Shown one piece after another: positions 7,981 through 18,800 of a stretch of 64,000 nucleotides of DNA. How positions within the stretch are numbered: the stretch's first letter is position 1; each line of letters opens with the position of its first letter. Below the pieces are notes generated by a model. The model worked only from the letters and a program-made list of their open reading frames with translations. It had not been told where the DNA came from and did not search any database. Position numbers and translations under genes: made by a program. Origin of the DNA: an uncultured Bacteroidales bacterium (GTDB taxonomy: Bacteria > Bacteroidota > Bacteroidia > Bacteroidales > FEN-979); assembly GCA_903877385.1 (NCBI GenBank), contig CAIRDP010000040.1, forward strand, positions 1 to 64,000. The letters run 5' to 3'.

Positions 7981-8005
7981 AAACCAGCGTCATTGCTGGT
8001 TTTTT
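7981..8005 (+). terminator. Rho-independent terminator
   Basis: Stem AACCAGC (7982-7988) and GCTGGTT (7995-8001) with loop GTCATT, followed by a T-rich tail. The T-run lies on the plus side. No plus-strand gene precedes it within the element, which agrees with it being the terminator of a disrupted tRNA gene. Confidence 0.75.
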
Positions 8006-8049
8006 ATTTACTAAAAGCTCCGATGGTCAATAGAGGCGGCCCCTGCGGA

Positions 8050-9669
8050 TCAACCCAAAATTCCATAATTTTTAAGTTCTTCCAGTAATTCCGTACCACT
8101 TGTAGGTTTGGCAATATAAGCATTACACCCTGCATCAAGCGCTTTTTTCTCATCACCTGTCATTGCATGGGCCGAAATGGCAATGATTGGAATATCCTTC
8201 CTGAAAGACCTGATCTCTCTTGTTGCTTCAAATCCGTTCATCAGGGGCATTTTAATATCCATCAGCACCATCGATATTTCAGGATGTTCACGGCAAAGAT
8301 CGACAGCTTCCTTTCCGTTTGTTGCCATGTATATCATCGATGTGTATTTTTTCAGGAATGAACCAAGATAGAGGCGGTGGGTAAATTCATCTTCAGCTAT
8401 CAGGATAACAGGAAGTTTAGCCCCGGAAAAATTTGAAATGGATGCGCGGGCTCCTGTATTCCCGGGGATACCCGTACCTATTGGAATCGTAAAGTAAAAT
8501 GTTGTGCCCTGTCCTTTAACGGATTGAAGGCGGATTTTGCCATCAAGTAATTTCGTAAACCCTTTAATGATTGACAAGCCTAAACCGCTGCCTTCATGAC
8601 CTCGGGTGTTGTCAATGTTTTCCTGCATGAAGTTTTCAAAAATGCGCTCCTGGGCATCTTCTTCAATTCCCACGCCTGTGTCTTTAACGAAAAATTCTAT
8701 GCTGCCTGGTGATAATGAATATCCGATAATGATGCTGCCATAATTTGTAAACTTTACAGCATTATCAATTAAATGGCGGATTATTTTACGGAATAATTCC
8801 GGGTCAGTGTGAACCGATAAATCATTACCATCCCCGGGGATTGAAAGATAAAAATCAAGTTTTTTACTGTAGCATTGATCCTTATACTGGTTCATTAATT
8901 CAGTAAGGACCTTATTCATATTAACCGGCTTGGGATTGATCTCGATAGAGTCAGATACGATGAGGGAAATATCCATGTAATCGGTGATCGTATTAATAAG
9001 CCTCGTGCTTGAAGCTTTGAGGAGGGAAAGAAATTGCTCCTTCTCTGATTCTGAAACATCCGGTTCGGCAAGCAAAGCGCCAAATCCCAGGATCCCGTTC
9101 AGGGGAGTGCGCACTTCATGTGAAATGTTTTGCATGAAAGCCGTTTTCAGGCGGTCGCTTGCTTCGGCTTTGTCTTTAGCCGAAATCAATTCCAGGTTTT
9201 TCTTCTCAATCTCGTAAGTACGCTCTTTTACTTTCTCTTCCAGAGTATGGTTTTGACTTTCAAGCTGCTGATGGGTATACCTGGCTTCAAGAAGGTTTTT
9301 TATCCTAAGGCCCGCTTCTATCATGTCAAACGGTTTGACCAGGAAATCATTCGCACCGGCCGAAAGTGCCCTTTGCTTTGTTTCAACTGTCATATCAGCA
9401 GTGAGGACGAGGATAGGGAAAAATGTTCCTGAAGGTATTTTATTTCTCAATTGCTCCATTACCTCGAACCCCGAAAGATGCGGCATCAGCAGATCGAGCA
9501 GGAGAATGTCAGGTTTGAATGAATTGAACAAGCCGTCGATGTTACGGGGATCAGTCGTTGTTTTTACATTGGTATAGCCCTGGATCTCGAACAATCCTGC
9601 AAGAATGTCAATATTTGCTTCACTATCATCAACTATAAGGATGTTGGCATTTTTTAAACTTGAGTCCAT
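8050..9669 (-). CDS. Hybrid sensor kinase: REC - HisKA - HATPase - REC
   Basis: A 539-residue soluble signalling protein without membrane segments. Domains in order: receiver about 8-125 (ILIVDDSE; phospho-acceptor in LLLDLLMP), a coiled coil about 130-180, HisKA with the H-box NISHEVRTPLNG, a HATPase with DTGVGIEE and GSGLGLSI, and a second receiver about 420-535 (ILIAEDE, VLMDIKMP). It probably receives phosphate at the first receiver and passes it through His to the second. I use ATG 9669 rather than a longer frame to 9729, because the longer version overlaps the upstream kinase by 50 bases and lacks domain content. It follows the large PAS kinase by 10 bases, so they are likely one transcript. 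There is no DNA-binding output. Confidence 0.88.
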   Translation of the reverse strand: MDSSLKNANILIVDDSEANIDILAGLFEIQGYTNVKTTTDPRNIDGLFNSFKPDILLLDLLMPHLSGFEVMEQLRNKIPSGTFFPILVLTADMTVETKQRALSAGANDFLVKPFDMIEAGLRIKNLLEARYTHQQLESQNHTLEEKVKERTYEIEKKNLELISAKDKAEASDRLKTAFMQNISHEVRTPLNGILGFGALLAEPDVSESEKEQFLSLLKASSTRLINTITDYMDISLIVSDSIEINPKPVNMNKVLTELMNQYKDQCYSKKLDFYLSIPGDGNDLSVHTDPELFRKIIRHLIDNAVKFTNYGSIIIGYSLSPGSIEFFVKDTGVGIEEDAQERIFENFMQENIDNTRGHEGSGLGLSIIKGFTKLLDGKIRLQSVKGQGTTFYFTIPIGTGIPGNTGARASISNFSGAKLPVILIAEDEFTHRLYLGSFLKKYTSMIYMATNGKEAVDLCREHPEISMVLMDIKMPLMNGFEATREIRSFRKDIPIIAISAHAMTGDEKKALDAGCNAYIAKPTSGTELLEELKNYGILG

Positions 9670-9679
9670 ATGATATTTT

Positions 9680-12600
9680 TTATTTATTCTTAGCTTGAAT
9701 CCATTCATCGACCATCTGCAAAAAACCAACGATATCCAGGGGCTTTGTTAAATAATCCCGGGCCCCCGACAGCATCAGTTTCTCAACCTGATGGGGCATG
9801 GCATCTGCGGATATGATTACAACAGGGATATTGCTGGTTACCGTTTCTGATTGCAGAATTTCAAGAACTTCACTGCCATGAATGTCAGGCAGATCCAGAT
9901 CAAGCAATATCAGGTCGGGTTTCAGGTCCGTTGCGAGTTGCAGTCCTGATTTACCAAAGCCGGATGTAATAATATTAATTGCCGGGCGGTGATCCCTGAG
10001 TATTTCTTCAACCAGTTCGGCATTGGAAATGTTATCCTCAATATACAGTATAGTCCCGGCTTTATCGATAGTGAGCATTTCAATTGACAAGGCATCCCTT
10101 GTCCGGGCATTCACTGTTTTCTGACTTTCTGCCTGGGGCAATTCGATCCAGAATGTGCTTCCCTCACCGGGAGTACTATCCAAGCCAATAACACCGCCCA
10201 TTACATCCATGAGTTTTTTAGCCACCATGAGGCCAAGCCCTGTCCCTTCGGTTTCTGATTTTTCAGCACCTATACGTTCAAATGGGAGAAACAGTTTTAC
10301 CTGGTCCTCAGGTTTAATCCCCGGTCCGTTATCGCTAACCGAAATTCTTAAAGCAGGGAAACTGTGTTCGGCACCCTTCCTGAGTTCGGCACTGATAGTC
10401 AGATTACCCCCTATCCTGTTGTATTTTACACCATTGTTAATAAGGTTAAGCAATACCTGCTTCAAACGCTGACGATCGGCCTTAACGAAAAGCATAATAT
10501 CAGACGAATCCTCTACTTTAGTTTTCAAATCCCTCTGCGCTGCATTATGCTGAACGATGTCAAGCACTTCCAGGATTATACTGTTTAATTGCACAGGTTC
10601 AAGAGAAAGTGTCAGACGACCGGCTTCAATCCGGGAAATGTCAAGTATCTCATTGATCAGGTAAAGCAGATGTGTCCCGCTCTTCAGGATATGGTCCACT
10701 CCTTTTTTATGGGCTGCATTGAGTTCTCCCATTTTCATCAATTGTGCAAAGCCCAAAATTGAATTCATCGGGGTTCGCAGTTCATGGCTCATGCGCGACA
10801 AGAATTCACTTTTAGCAAGATTCGCCTTCACTGCCTCATTTCGTGATTTAATGATTTCTTCTTCGGCATGTTTACTTTGAGTAATGTCGCGCCATGTCCA
10901 TATTCTGCCCTGGTATTCCTCATTAAACCCTACAACCTGGGCAGTATATCTTTCCACAATGATCCCATTATTCAGCTCAATCTCATCCCTTGCTGTTTCA
11001 ATCGGGTGATTATAAAGGAAGTACAGTTTTTCAAGGAATTTGTCGGGCTGTTTTACTATACTGAGCAAATGTTGCAATAAGGCGGGAGCTTCATTGTTTA
11101 TCGTTATATCCATTGGAACCTTAAACATCTCAATGAACTGCTTGTTCATTACGAGGATATTCTCCTTTGCCTTGTCTATCACCAGTATCCCATCATTTAT
11201 TGAATTTTTAGTGGCTTCAAGTATAGCCAGGCTGGATTGCAGTGATGCTTGAATTTGTTTAAGTTCTGTAATGTCAACCATCATGGTCAGTAAAGAAAGG
11301 TCTGCCCCGATAAAAATGGTTTCTGCAGAAAACAAGCCCCGTCTTAACGAACCGTCTTTTTTTTGAACATCAAGCTCAATATCCTTTATCGGTATATTCT
11401 GCTTTAACTGCTCTATTAAATCATACCGCAAATCCCCATCCTTGAATAGCTTTAGTTCCAATGATGTTTTACCAAGCACTTCATCACGCGAATAGCCGGT
11501 TGACTTCAGAAACGTAGTATTTACTTCCAGAAACCTTCCGTTTACATCCGAAATAGCCATTAATGCAGAGTTTGTCTGAAAGGCCTTTGAAAATTTCTCC
11601 TCCGACAACTTGATTTTTGAAATATCCTTGCTTACTCCGAATATTACCGGTTTCCCATCCCATAAACCCGTCTTCACCCTTGTTTCCACAGGAATGTATT
11701 GCCCCTGTTTGGAGATCAGGGGAACCGGGCAGTAATCAGCTGACCCGGCCAGCATCTCCCCGACTATCCGGCCTGCCTCCTCGCGGCGTTCGGGAGGGTG
11801 AACCATAAGAACGGACTGGTCGGAAAGTTCCTTTTCAGAATACCCCAGCCTTTTCATGACCGTGGTATTTGTGTGAATAATGCGACCTTGTTCATCGAGA
11901 ACAAACAGGAAGTCATCTATGGTATTGAAAAAAGTTTCATAATTCAGGCGGGTTTGTTCAAGCAGGGCTTCAGACTCCTTCTTGTCGGTAATATCCCAGT
12001 TGGTGCCTATCATGTGGGAAGCTTTCCCATCCTTATCCCTGTATACGATTGCATATGCCCTGATATACCTGATTGTCCCATCAGGCCAAACCACCCTGAA
12101 TTCGGTGTCAAATTCCTTTTCACCCTTTATCGCCATCCGGATCTCCTCATCTCCCCTTGAAACGTCATCTGGGTGAAGCCCGCCCTGCCAGGCCTCGTAT
12201 ACTCCGCTGAAATCCTTTTCTTCTATGCCATATAGGGCATACATCTGTTTATCCCATTCAAGGATATTGTTGACAATATCGTAATCCCAAACGCCGACAC
12301 CTCCGGCTCTTGCAGCAAGTTTCAGGCGGGTGGATACCTTTTGCAACTCCTCTTCAGCCTTCTTTCGTTCGCTGATGTCTGAAATAAACCCATGCCAGAG
12401 TACCGAACCGTCCGGTTCTGACTGCGGCATTGCATTGGCCTGAATCCAGCGTATTGTCCCGTCGCTTAACCTGTACCGAAATTCAGGGCGCCATATCTTC
12501 ATTCCGGCTGCCGAACTCTGAATTGAAGCCATCACAGCTTCGGAATCGCCGGGATGAAGATTTTTAAATATGACAGATGCATCTTCAGAAACCTCTTCCG

Positions 12601-15391
12601 GGCTGACCCCGTATATGTCCCTGACTCCTTCGCTTGCATAAGGGAAACAGGAAGAACCATCAGGGCGCAAACGAAACTGGTAAACTACTCCGGGTATACG
12701 GTCGGCAATTTTATGCAGTCTTGAAAGAGCCTCCTCCAGGGCTACTGCAGCAGTTATACGCTCCTTTATCTCCTTATTCAGGTTTTCGTTTGCAACTGAA
12801 AGCTGTGCTGTTCTTTCGACAATTTTTTCTTCCAGGCCTGCATTCAGTTTATTGATCTCTTCTTCGGCTTTTTTCTTTATAGTGATATCTATATTAACCC
12901 CATGAAGTGCGGCAAGTTGTCCCTCTCTGAATTCAGGTGCTATATTGTTGACGACCCACTTAATGCGCCCGTCGGGCATAATCAGCCTTATATCAAGGAT
13001 GGCAGGAGCTTTCGTTTCCATGATCTCTTTCAGCTTGTCATCGATCAGATGCTGGTCCCGGGGATGGACTATTTTCATAAAGTTCTCCTGGTTTGGTTTG
13101 AATTCCAAGGGATCCCGTTCGATGAGCCTGTAAAAATTCTTTGACCAGGATGTATTACCGGTTTGCAAGTCAAGATCCCAACTTCCCATCCTGGCTATCT
13201 CCTGGGCATAGTTCAGGTCGTTCGCACTTTGCTTAAGCGCATTTTCAGCAAGCTTGCGTTCAGTAATATCGCGCAGTGTTCCCGAAATTTTTAAAGGTTT
13301 TCTATCAGGGCCAAATAAAATAGTAGAAGAAATAGAGATAGGAACGATTGATCCTTCCTTATTATGCATTGACACCTCATAATCTCTTACAATTCCCTTT
13401 TGATTTACTTCTTTAAAAAATGAAATCCTGTCATCTGGATTCACGTAGAAATCTATAAGAGATTTTCCAAGCAAATCCTCCCGGGTAAGTTGCCCTTTCG
13501 AGAAAGTTTCAATAGACGGACTTATTTCAAGAATTATTCCGTCAAGAGATGCCTCGTAATAGACATCCTGCATGCTGTTAAAAATATTCCTGTATTTTTC
13601 TTCACTGACTCTCAACCTGGCCTCGGTAAGTTTGCCGTCGGTAATATCCCTTGCAATTCCGCATAAGCCGGTTATTGATCCCTCAGCATCCTTTATAGGA
13701 ACCTTAATGGTGTGAAAATACCTGAGCTCCCCTCTAACAGGTTTTGAGGGGAACTCCTCTACTGTGTTGCCATCCAGTACCTGCCTGTCGACATCCCCAA
13801 TGTGAATGGAACTTTCGTTACCAAACAGATCCTTATCAGTTTTACCAAGCATCTCTTCCTTGGTCATCCCGAAAAGAACCTCCATGGCCTTGTTCACTTT
13901 AATATACTGTCGCGAGGTGTTCTTTATGAAAATTGAATCTTTCGCAGTTTCTACAATGGCATTAAGCAGTTCTTCATTCTTGCGCAGGAAGTCCTCGGCA
14001 TTCTTTCGTTGTGTGATGTCGCGTTCGAGATACATCACGTTTGCAGGATTTCCGGCAGTATCCCTTAACAGCGTGGAATATATTTCAACATAAAACCTGC
14101 TCTTATCCTTTTTAACTGCCAGGTATTCGGTGATTTTGAACTTGCTTGCACCGCTTATAAGATCACCGATGTTCCCAGCTAAGGTTTCATGAAATTCCGG
14201 AGCAATAAAATCAAAAGCCGGGCTGCCGATATAGTTGACTTTTTCATCAACAGAGAACCCGTACATCATTGCCAGGTTATCCGACATCATCTGCATTTTC
14301 CCGTCCAGGGCAACCATACCGATACCATCGGGCGAGGCGGAGGTCAGGGCTTCCCACATCTGGCTGCTCTGCCGCAACAACTCTTCTGTACGTTTTCGCT
14401 CGGTGATATCATGAACAATTGAATACAGCAAGATCGTTTTGCCGAATTTAATCGGGCCTGAATATACCTCAACATCCCGCACTTCACCATTGGCCATGCG
14501 GTGTTTAAAGAAGAACTGCTTGTGCTGGTCTGAGATTGATTTTTGCATTTCCAGTTTGACCTCTTCTGTTGAAAGTGTGTTTATTTCTGAAATGTTCATT
14601 CCGCAGATCTCTTCATTAGACCAGCCATAGAAACGGCAGGCTGATGGATTTGCATCAATAATTTCACCTGTTTGAGGATGAATGAGCAACATGACCGAAA
14701 CATTTTCCTGGAACAAGGCCTTATACCGTTCTTCACTATTTTGCAGGGCTTCCATATCCCTGCGCCGCTCTGTCACATCGACAACGGTGAGATTACATTC
14801 TTCACGGTTTGCTGTTACAATACCTGAAATATGGATGGTTGTTGGGTGGCCTTCGGCAGATGACAGTGTTACCTCGCATGATTCCTTGGTTTTGCTTGCG
14901 AAAACCCTCGTCAGGAAGAGTATAAATACCGGCTTTGACGCAATTGAGACAAAGGAATTAAACGACTTGTTCTTTAATTGCGAGCTTTCGATGCCGAACA
15001 TTTTCGATCCGCTGAGATTCAGATCGAGAATTTTTCCTTCTTTGGAAAGTGAAAAATAACCTGATGGCGCAAATTCATACAACTCTGTGAACTTGGAATT
15101 TACACCTTCCAGCTTTTCATTTAAGCGGATAAGTTCTTCATTTTGCAGCTCAAGCTCCACCTGGTGCACCTGCAGTTCGTGGACAAGTTTCAGAACATCG
15201 GTTTCGGCAAACTGTGAACCTGCTTTTCCAGTTTCATTATTAAGCAAGTCTTCAGCCTTCAGTCTCAGGGATACTGAAACATCTACCAGGTCTTTCCCGG
15301 GATTAACCGATTCCTGTAAAATGTTGTATGCCTGTCGTAACTCATCCAGTTCATTGATAAGCTCTTTCTTCGTTTTAGCCTGGTCCTTCAT
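9680..15391 (-). CDS. Multi-PAS hybrid histidine kinase (about 11 PAS modules, HisKA, HATPase, REC)
   Basis: A 1903-residue cytoplasmic sensor kinase. After an N-terminal coiled coil come about 11 PAS or PAS-like modules (about residues 85-1500), most beginning E-x-x-Y or similar and ending in the D-I-T-x-x-K/R PAC signature. Then HisKA (H-box RMSHELRTPMNS, near 1534), HATPase (DNGPGIKPED, GTGLGLMV, about 1630-1747) and a C-terminal receiver (about 1780-1900; phospho-Asp in LLDLDLPD). PAS modules bind ligands, haem or flavin, but which ones do so here cannot be read from sequence. No transmembrane segment is evident. ATG 15391 is chosen over TTG 15400. The next gene downstream is a REC-HK-REC protein, suggesting a phosphorelay. 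Confidence 0.9.
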   Translation of the reverse strand: MKDQAKTKKELINELDELRQAYNILQESVNPGKDLVDVSVSLRLKAEDLLNNETGKAGSQFAETDVLKLVHELQVHQVELELQNEELIRLNEKLEGVNSKFTELYEFAPSGYFSLSKEGKILDLNLSGSKMFGIESSQLKNKSFNSFVSIASKPVFILFLTRVFASKTKESCEVTLSSAEGHPTTIHISGIVTANREECNLTVVDVTERRRDMEALQNSEERYKALFQENVSVMLLIHPQTGEIIDANPSACRFYGWSNEEICGMNISEINTLSTEEVKLEMQKSISDQHKQFFFKHRMANGEVRDVEVYSGPIKFGKTILLYSIVHDITERKRTEELLRQSSQMWEALTSASPDGIGMVALDGKMQMMSDNLAMMYGFSVDEKVNYIGSPAFDFIAPEFHETLAGNIGDLISGASKFKITEYLAVKKDKSRFYVEIYSTLLRDTAGNPANVMYLERDITQRKNAEDFLRKNEELLNAIVETAKDSIFIKNTSRQYIKVNKAMEVLFGMTKEEMLGKTDKDLFGNESSIHIGDVDRQVLDGNTVEEFPSKPVRGELRYFHTIKVPIKDAEGSITGLCGIARDITDGKLTEARLRVSEEKYRNIFNSMQDVYYEASLDGIILEISPSIETFSKGQLTREDLLGKSLIDFYVNPDDRISFFKEVNQKGIVRDYEVSMHNKEGSIVPISISSTILFGPDRKPLKISGTLRDITERKLAENALKQSANDLNYAQEIARMGSWDLDLQTGNTSWSKNFYRLIERDPLEFKPNQENFMKIVHPRDQHLIDDKLKEIMETKAPAILDIRLIMPDGRIKWVVNNIAPEFREGQLAALHGVNIDITIKKKAEEEINKLNAGLEEKIVERTAQLSVANENLNKEIKERITAAVALEEALSRLHKIADRIPGVVYQFRLRPDGSSCFPYASEGVRDIYGVSPEEVSEDASVIFKNLHPGDSEAVMASIQSSAAGMKIWRPEFRYRLSDGTIRWIQANAMPQSEPDGSVLWHGFISDISERKKAEEELQKVSTRLKLAARAGGVGVWDYDIVNNILEWDKQMYALYGIEEKDFSGVYEAWQGGLHPDDVSRGDEEIRMAIKGEKEFDTEFRVVWPDGTIRYIRAYAIVYRDKDGKASHMIGTNWDITDKKESEALLEQTRLNYETFFNTIDDFLFVLDEQGRIIHTNTTVMKRLGYSEKELSDQSVLMVHPPERREEAGRIVGEMLAGSADYCPVPLISKQGQYIPVETRVKTGLWDGKPVIFGVSKDISKIKLSEEKFSKAFQTNSALMAISDVNGRFLEVNTTFLKSTGYSRDEVLGKTSLELKLFKDGDLRYDLIEQLKQNIPIKDIELDVQKKDGSLRRGLFSAETIFIGADLSLLTMMVDITELKQIQASLQSSLAILEATKNSINDGILVIDKAKENILVMNKQFIEMFKVPMDITINNEAPALLQHLLSIVKQPDKFLEKLYFLYNHPIETARDEIELNNGIIVERYTAQVVGFNEEYQGRIWTWRDITQSKHAEEEIIKSRNEAVKANLAKSEFLSRMSHELRTPMNSILGFAQLMKMGELNAAHKKGVDHILKSGTHLLYLINEILDISRIEAGRLTLSLEPVQLNSIILEVLDIVQHNAAQRDLKTKVEDSSDIMLFVKADRQRLKQVLLNLINNGVKYNRIGGNLTISAELRKGAEHSFPALRISVSDNGPGIKPEDQVKLFLPFERIGAEKSETEGTGLGLMVAKKLMDVMGGVIGLDSTPGEGSTFWIELPQAESQKTVNARTRDALSIEMLTIDKAGTILYIEDNISNAELVEEILRDHRPAINIITSGFGKSGLQLATDLKPDLILLDLDLPDIHGSEVLEILQSETVTSNIPVVIISADAMPHQVEKLMLSGARDYLTKPLDIVGFLQMVDEWIQAKNK

Positions 15392-15813
15392 TATATGCAA
15401 TCTTTAAAAAACAGGAATATAAATCCTGTATTATGGATCCTTTTAAACACTGATTGGAAGTAATAAATTCCATTACAGAACTATCCAGACCTGATCATCT
15501 CGTAATTAAAAATGGTATAAAACAGGACAGGTGGGAGCATTAAGGGGAGTAATCAAATTCTAATCATCCTGTTGCTACATATGGTCCCAGCGATAAAGTC
15601 TTATAGCATATACTGCCAAAAGTATAAAAAAATTATCTCGAAAACTCGATTTGTCCGGTTTTTTTTTGGCATGCAGCGGTCAATTGTGAGGGCATTCTGC
15701 CGGGCTGTTTTCCCTGCCTCAAAAAAAAAATCATCAACAGCAGCCAATCAATCAAATTGTATGTCGTTTTACTTCTTAAATTGTGATGCTCTTAATAAGT
15801 AAAAACCAGGGTT
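15392..15813. other. Divergent intergenic region between kinase and susC-like gene
   Basis: 420 bases with no convincing gene. It must contain the promoters of the multi-PAS kinase (minus) and the SusC-like gene (plus). A minus-strand TACTTTTG -7 match is at 15617-15624, but it is 226 bases from the kinase start and has no good -33 partner. A short plus frame at 15572-15802 has no protein-like features. Homopolymer tracts are present near 15660 (T) and 15721 (A). Confidence 0.5.
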
Positions 15814-18800
15814 ATGAGAAAATTTACAGGCTTATTACTTTTGCTTTTCTTTTTTGGTCTCCATGATGCAGTTTGTCAAACAAGGACGATCACCGGACAG
15901 GTTACTTCGGCTGAGGATAAAGGACCTATTCCCGGGGTCACAATTCATATAAAAGGGACCAGCTCAGGCACTATTACGAATGCTGAGGGGAAATACGCAA
16001 TTACGGTGACGGGTAATAATATAACACTCATGTTTTCCTATGTCGGTATGAAAACCGAGGAAATTCTCCCCGACGCCTCCGGCATCATTGACGTTGTGCT
16101 GAAGCCCGCCGTTACCGATATGAAAGAAGTAGTGGTAACTGCGCTGGGCATCCCCAGAGAGAAAAAATCCCTGGGGTATTCCACACAGGAGGTCAACGGG
16201 GATGTGGTCCAGAAAATCAAGACCGACAATTTCATGAACCTGTTATCGGGTGAGGTGGCTGGTATCCAGATCCGCTCAACGACCAATATAGGCGGTTCAA
16301 CGAATGTTCTGCTTCGCGGCATCAAATCTCTTGAAGGCAACAACCAGGCTTTGTTTGTCATTGATGGCGTCCCTGTAAGTAACGAAAACACCAATACTCT
16401 TGATCAGCAAACGGCAGGCGATGGTTACGATTACGGGAATGCTGCCTCCGATATTAACCCCGACGATATTGAATCCATCAATGTGCTCAAAGGTGCGGCT
16501 GCAACTGCTCTTTACGGATCACGCGCAGCCAACGGGGTGATCATGGTCACTACCAAAAAAGGGGCCAAAAGGGGGGAGAGTGACAATAAAAAATACCTGC
16601 ATGTTACGCTGAATTCAGGGATAAAAATCGGTTTTGTTGACCAGAGCACGTTTCCCACCTACCAGCAGGAATATGGTGCAGGTTACGGGCATTATTACGA
16701 CGGACCGGGAAATTACTGGTATATGCGTGATCTGTTCGGCAACGGGCAGCTTGAGCAATGCGTGGTGACCTCCGAAGATGCCTCGTACGGAGCACCTTTT
16801 GATCCGAACCTCAAGGTCTATCAATGGGACGCATTCAATCCCCTGTCACCCAATTATCATAAAGCCACGCCTTGGGTAGCCGCCCAGAACGGGCCAATTA
16901 CGTATTTTAAAAATCCTACCACGTATTCGAATTCGGTGTCTATTGAAAATGCCTTTAAGGATGGCAATGTTCGCCTGTCATATACCAATTACAAACAGGA
17001 TGGCCTGCTTCCCAACAGCCAGATGATCAAGAATAATGTCTTGCTCAACGGGTCCTGGAATATAAGCGACCGGCTGACGATTTCGGGAAGTGCAAATTAC
17101 ATTACAACCCAGAACCAGGGCCGTAATGAAACAGGTTATGGAACAGGAAGCATTCTTTCGCTAAGGCAATGGTACCAGACCAATGTGGATCTCAAGGAGC
17201 AAAAAGACGCTTATTTCCAAACCAAACAGAATATGACATGGAATTGGTCCGATCCGACTGATCTCACCCCTATTTTCTGGGATAATTATTACTGGACAAG
17301 GTACGAGAATTTCGAGTCTGACGGCAGGAACCGTTTCATCGGGTATGCATCGCTGGACTATAAAATTACCAGCTGGCTTGATGTCTACGGCAGGATGTCG
17401 GTAGATATGTATAATGAATTACAGGAAGAGCGGAGAGCCGTTGGAAGCGTCCCGGGACAATTCGGAATCGGGTACGGCATCGACGGCAGCCTTGGACGTA
17501 GTTACCAGCCCTCGGGTTACCTCCGCAGGGATATTACCTTTAGCGAGTACAACTACGATGTGATGGCTAACTTCAACAAGGAATTCCTTAAAGTATTCAG
17601 CATAAAAGGGGTGCTTGGAATGAATATCCGCAGAACCAACCAGAACCGCCTGGTACAGTCTACCAACGGGGGATTGATCGTGCCCGATGTGTATTCCCTT
17701 CAGAACAGCGCGGGCCCTCTGCCTCTTCCAAATGAACTGGCATCGAAGGTTGGGGTCAACGGGTTCTATGCAAGCGCCTCCCTGGGCTGGAACAGCCTTG
17801 TATACCTGGATCTGACATTAAGACGGGATCAGTCATCCACATTGCCTGTAAATCACAGCGTATACTATTATCCCTCGGTTGCAGGAAGCTTCGTATTTTC
17901 AAACCTTCTCAAACAAGTCAAATGGCTTTCATTTGGTAAAGTTAGGCTCAATTATGCGGTTGTAGGCAACGGCGCCCCTTATGACCAGCTTGTCGACAAC
18001 TACAGCCTGGCCACGCCTTTTGGAAGCCCGGTCACCTTTGTGCCTGAAATCAAGAAAAACCCCGACCTGAGGCCCGAAATGACCCACAGCCTTGAAGGAG
18101 GGCTGGAAATGAATTTTTTCAACAAGAGGCTTGGGTTCAACTTCGATGTCTATAAAACAAATTCGATTGACCAGATCGTTCCTCTCAAGGTGTCGGCAGC
18201 CACAGGATATTTTTACAAGGTCGTCAATGCAGGGAACATCCAGAACACGGGTGTTGAACTTGCGCTGAACGCCATCCCCGTGCAATCCCGCTCATTTAAA
18301 TGGAGCATTACCGTTAATTGGGCAAGGAACAGGAATAAAGTAGTTTCGCTGGCCGAAGGCGTGGAAGACCTTCAGCTCGGGTATTACCAGGGAGGCGTTT
18401 CAATCAATGCCAGGGTAGGCCAGCCTTACGGAGTTATCGAAGGCACCGATTACGTTTATCTCAACGGCCAGAAAGTCGTTGACCCCTCAACAGGATATTA
18501 CCAGGTTTCGAAAAAATCCGATAACGTGATCGGCAATGTAAATCCTGACTGGACCGGGGGAATGAGAAACACGCTTACATACAAAAACTGGGCTTTAAGT
18601 TTTATGGTAGATGTGTCAAAGGGCGGAGATATCTTTTCCCTTGACATGTCGTACGGGCTCGCAACGGGCTTGTACAAGGAGACGGCTTATACCAACGACC
18701 TCGGCAACCCGGTAAGGAACCCTATCGTTTTTAATGTTGCAGGAGACCCTTCCAGCGGATACGCTCCCAGCAGCGGAGGCTTCATCAACCCGGGCGTCAA

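Larger units (their letters stand above)
7485..8049. other. Non-coding right end of the phage-like element
   Basis: No convincing gene in 565 bases. It holds the copy 2 promoter, a pyrimidine-rich tract on the plus strand (about 7585-7655, with TTTCTCATTT-like units), an inverted repeat CTTAGA/TCTAAG (7726-7742), a 9-base hairpin (7796-7819), a doubled ACTTGCCTAA (7851-7872), a tRNA-3'-end-like stretch (7929-7950) and a plus-strand terminator (7981-8005). A 17-codon open frame from ATG 7848 follows an AGAGGTG-like ribosome binding site, but I do not call it a gene. A plus-strand -7-like TACTTTTG lies at 7762-7769. Confidence 0.5.

Noticed and set aside
15572-15802. 76-codon frame upstream of the SusC-like gene
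   Set aside because: Low-complexity composition, no ribosome binding site or domain; it is most likely leader DNA.
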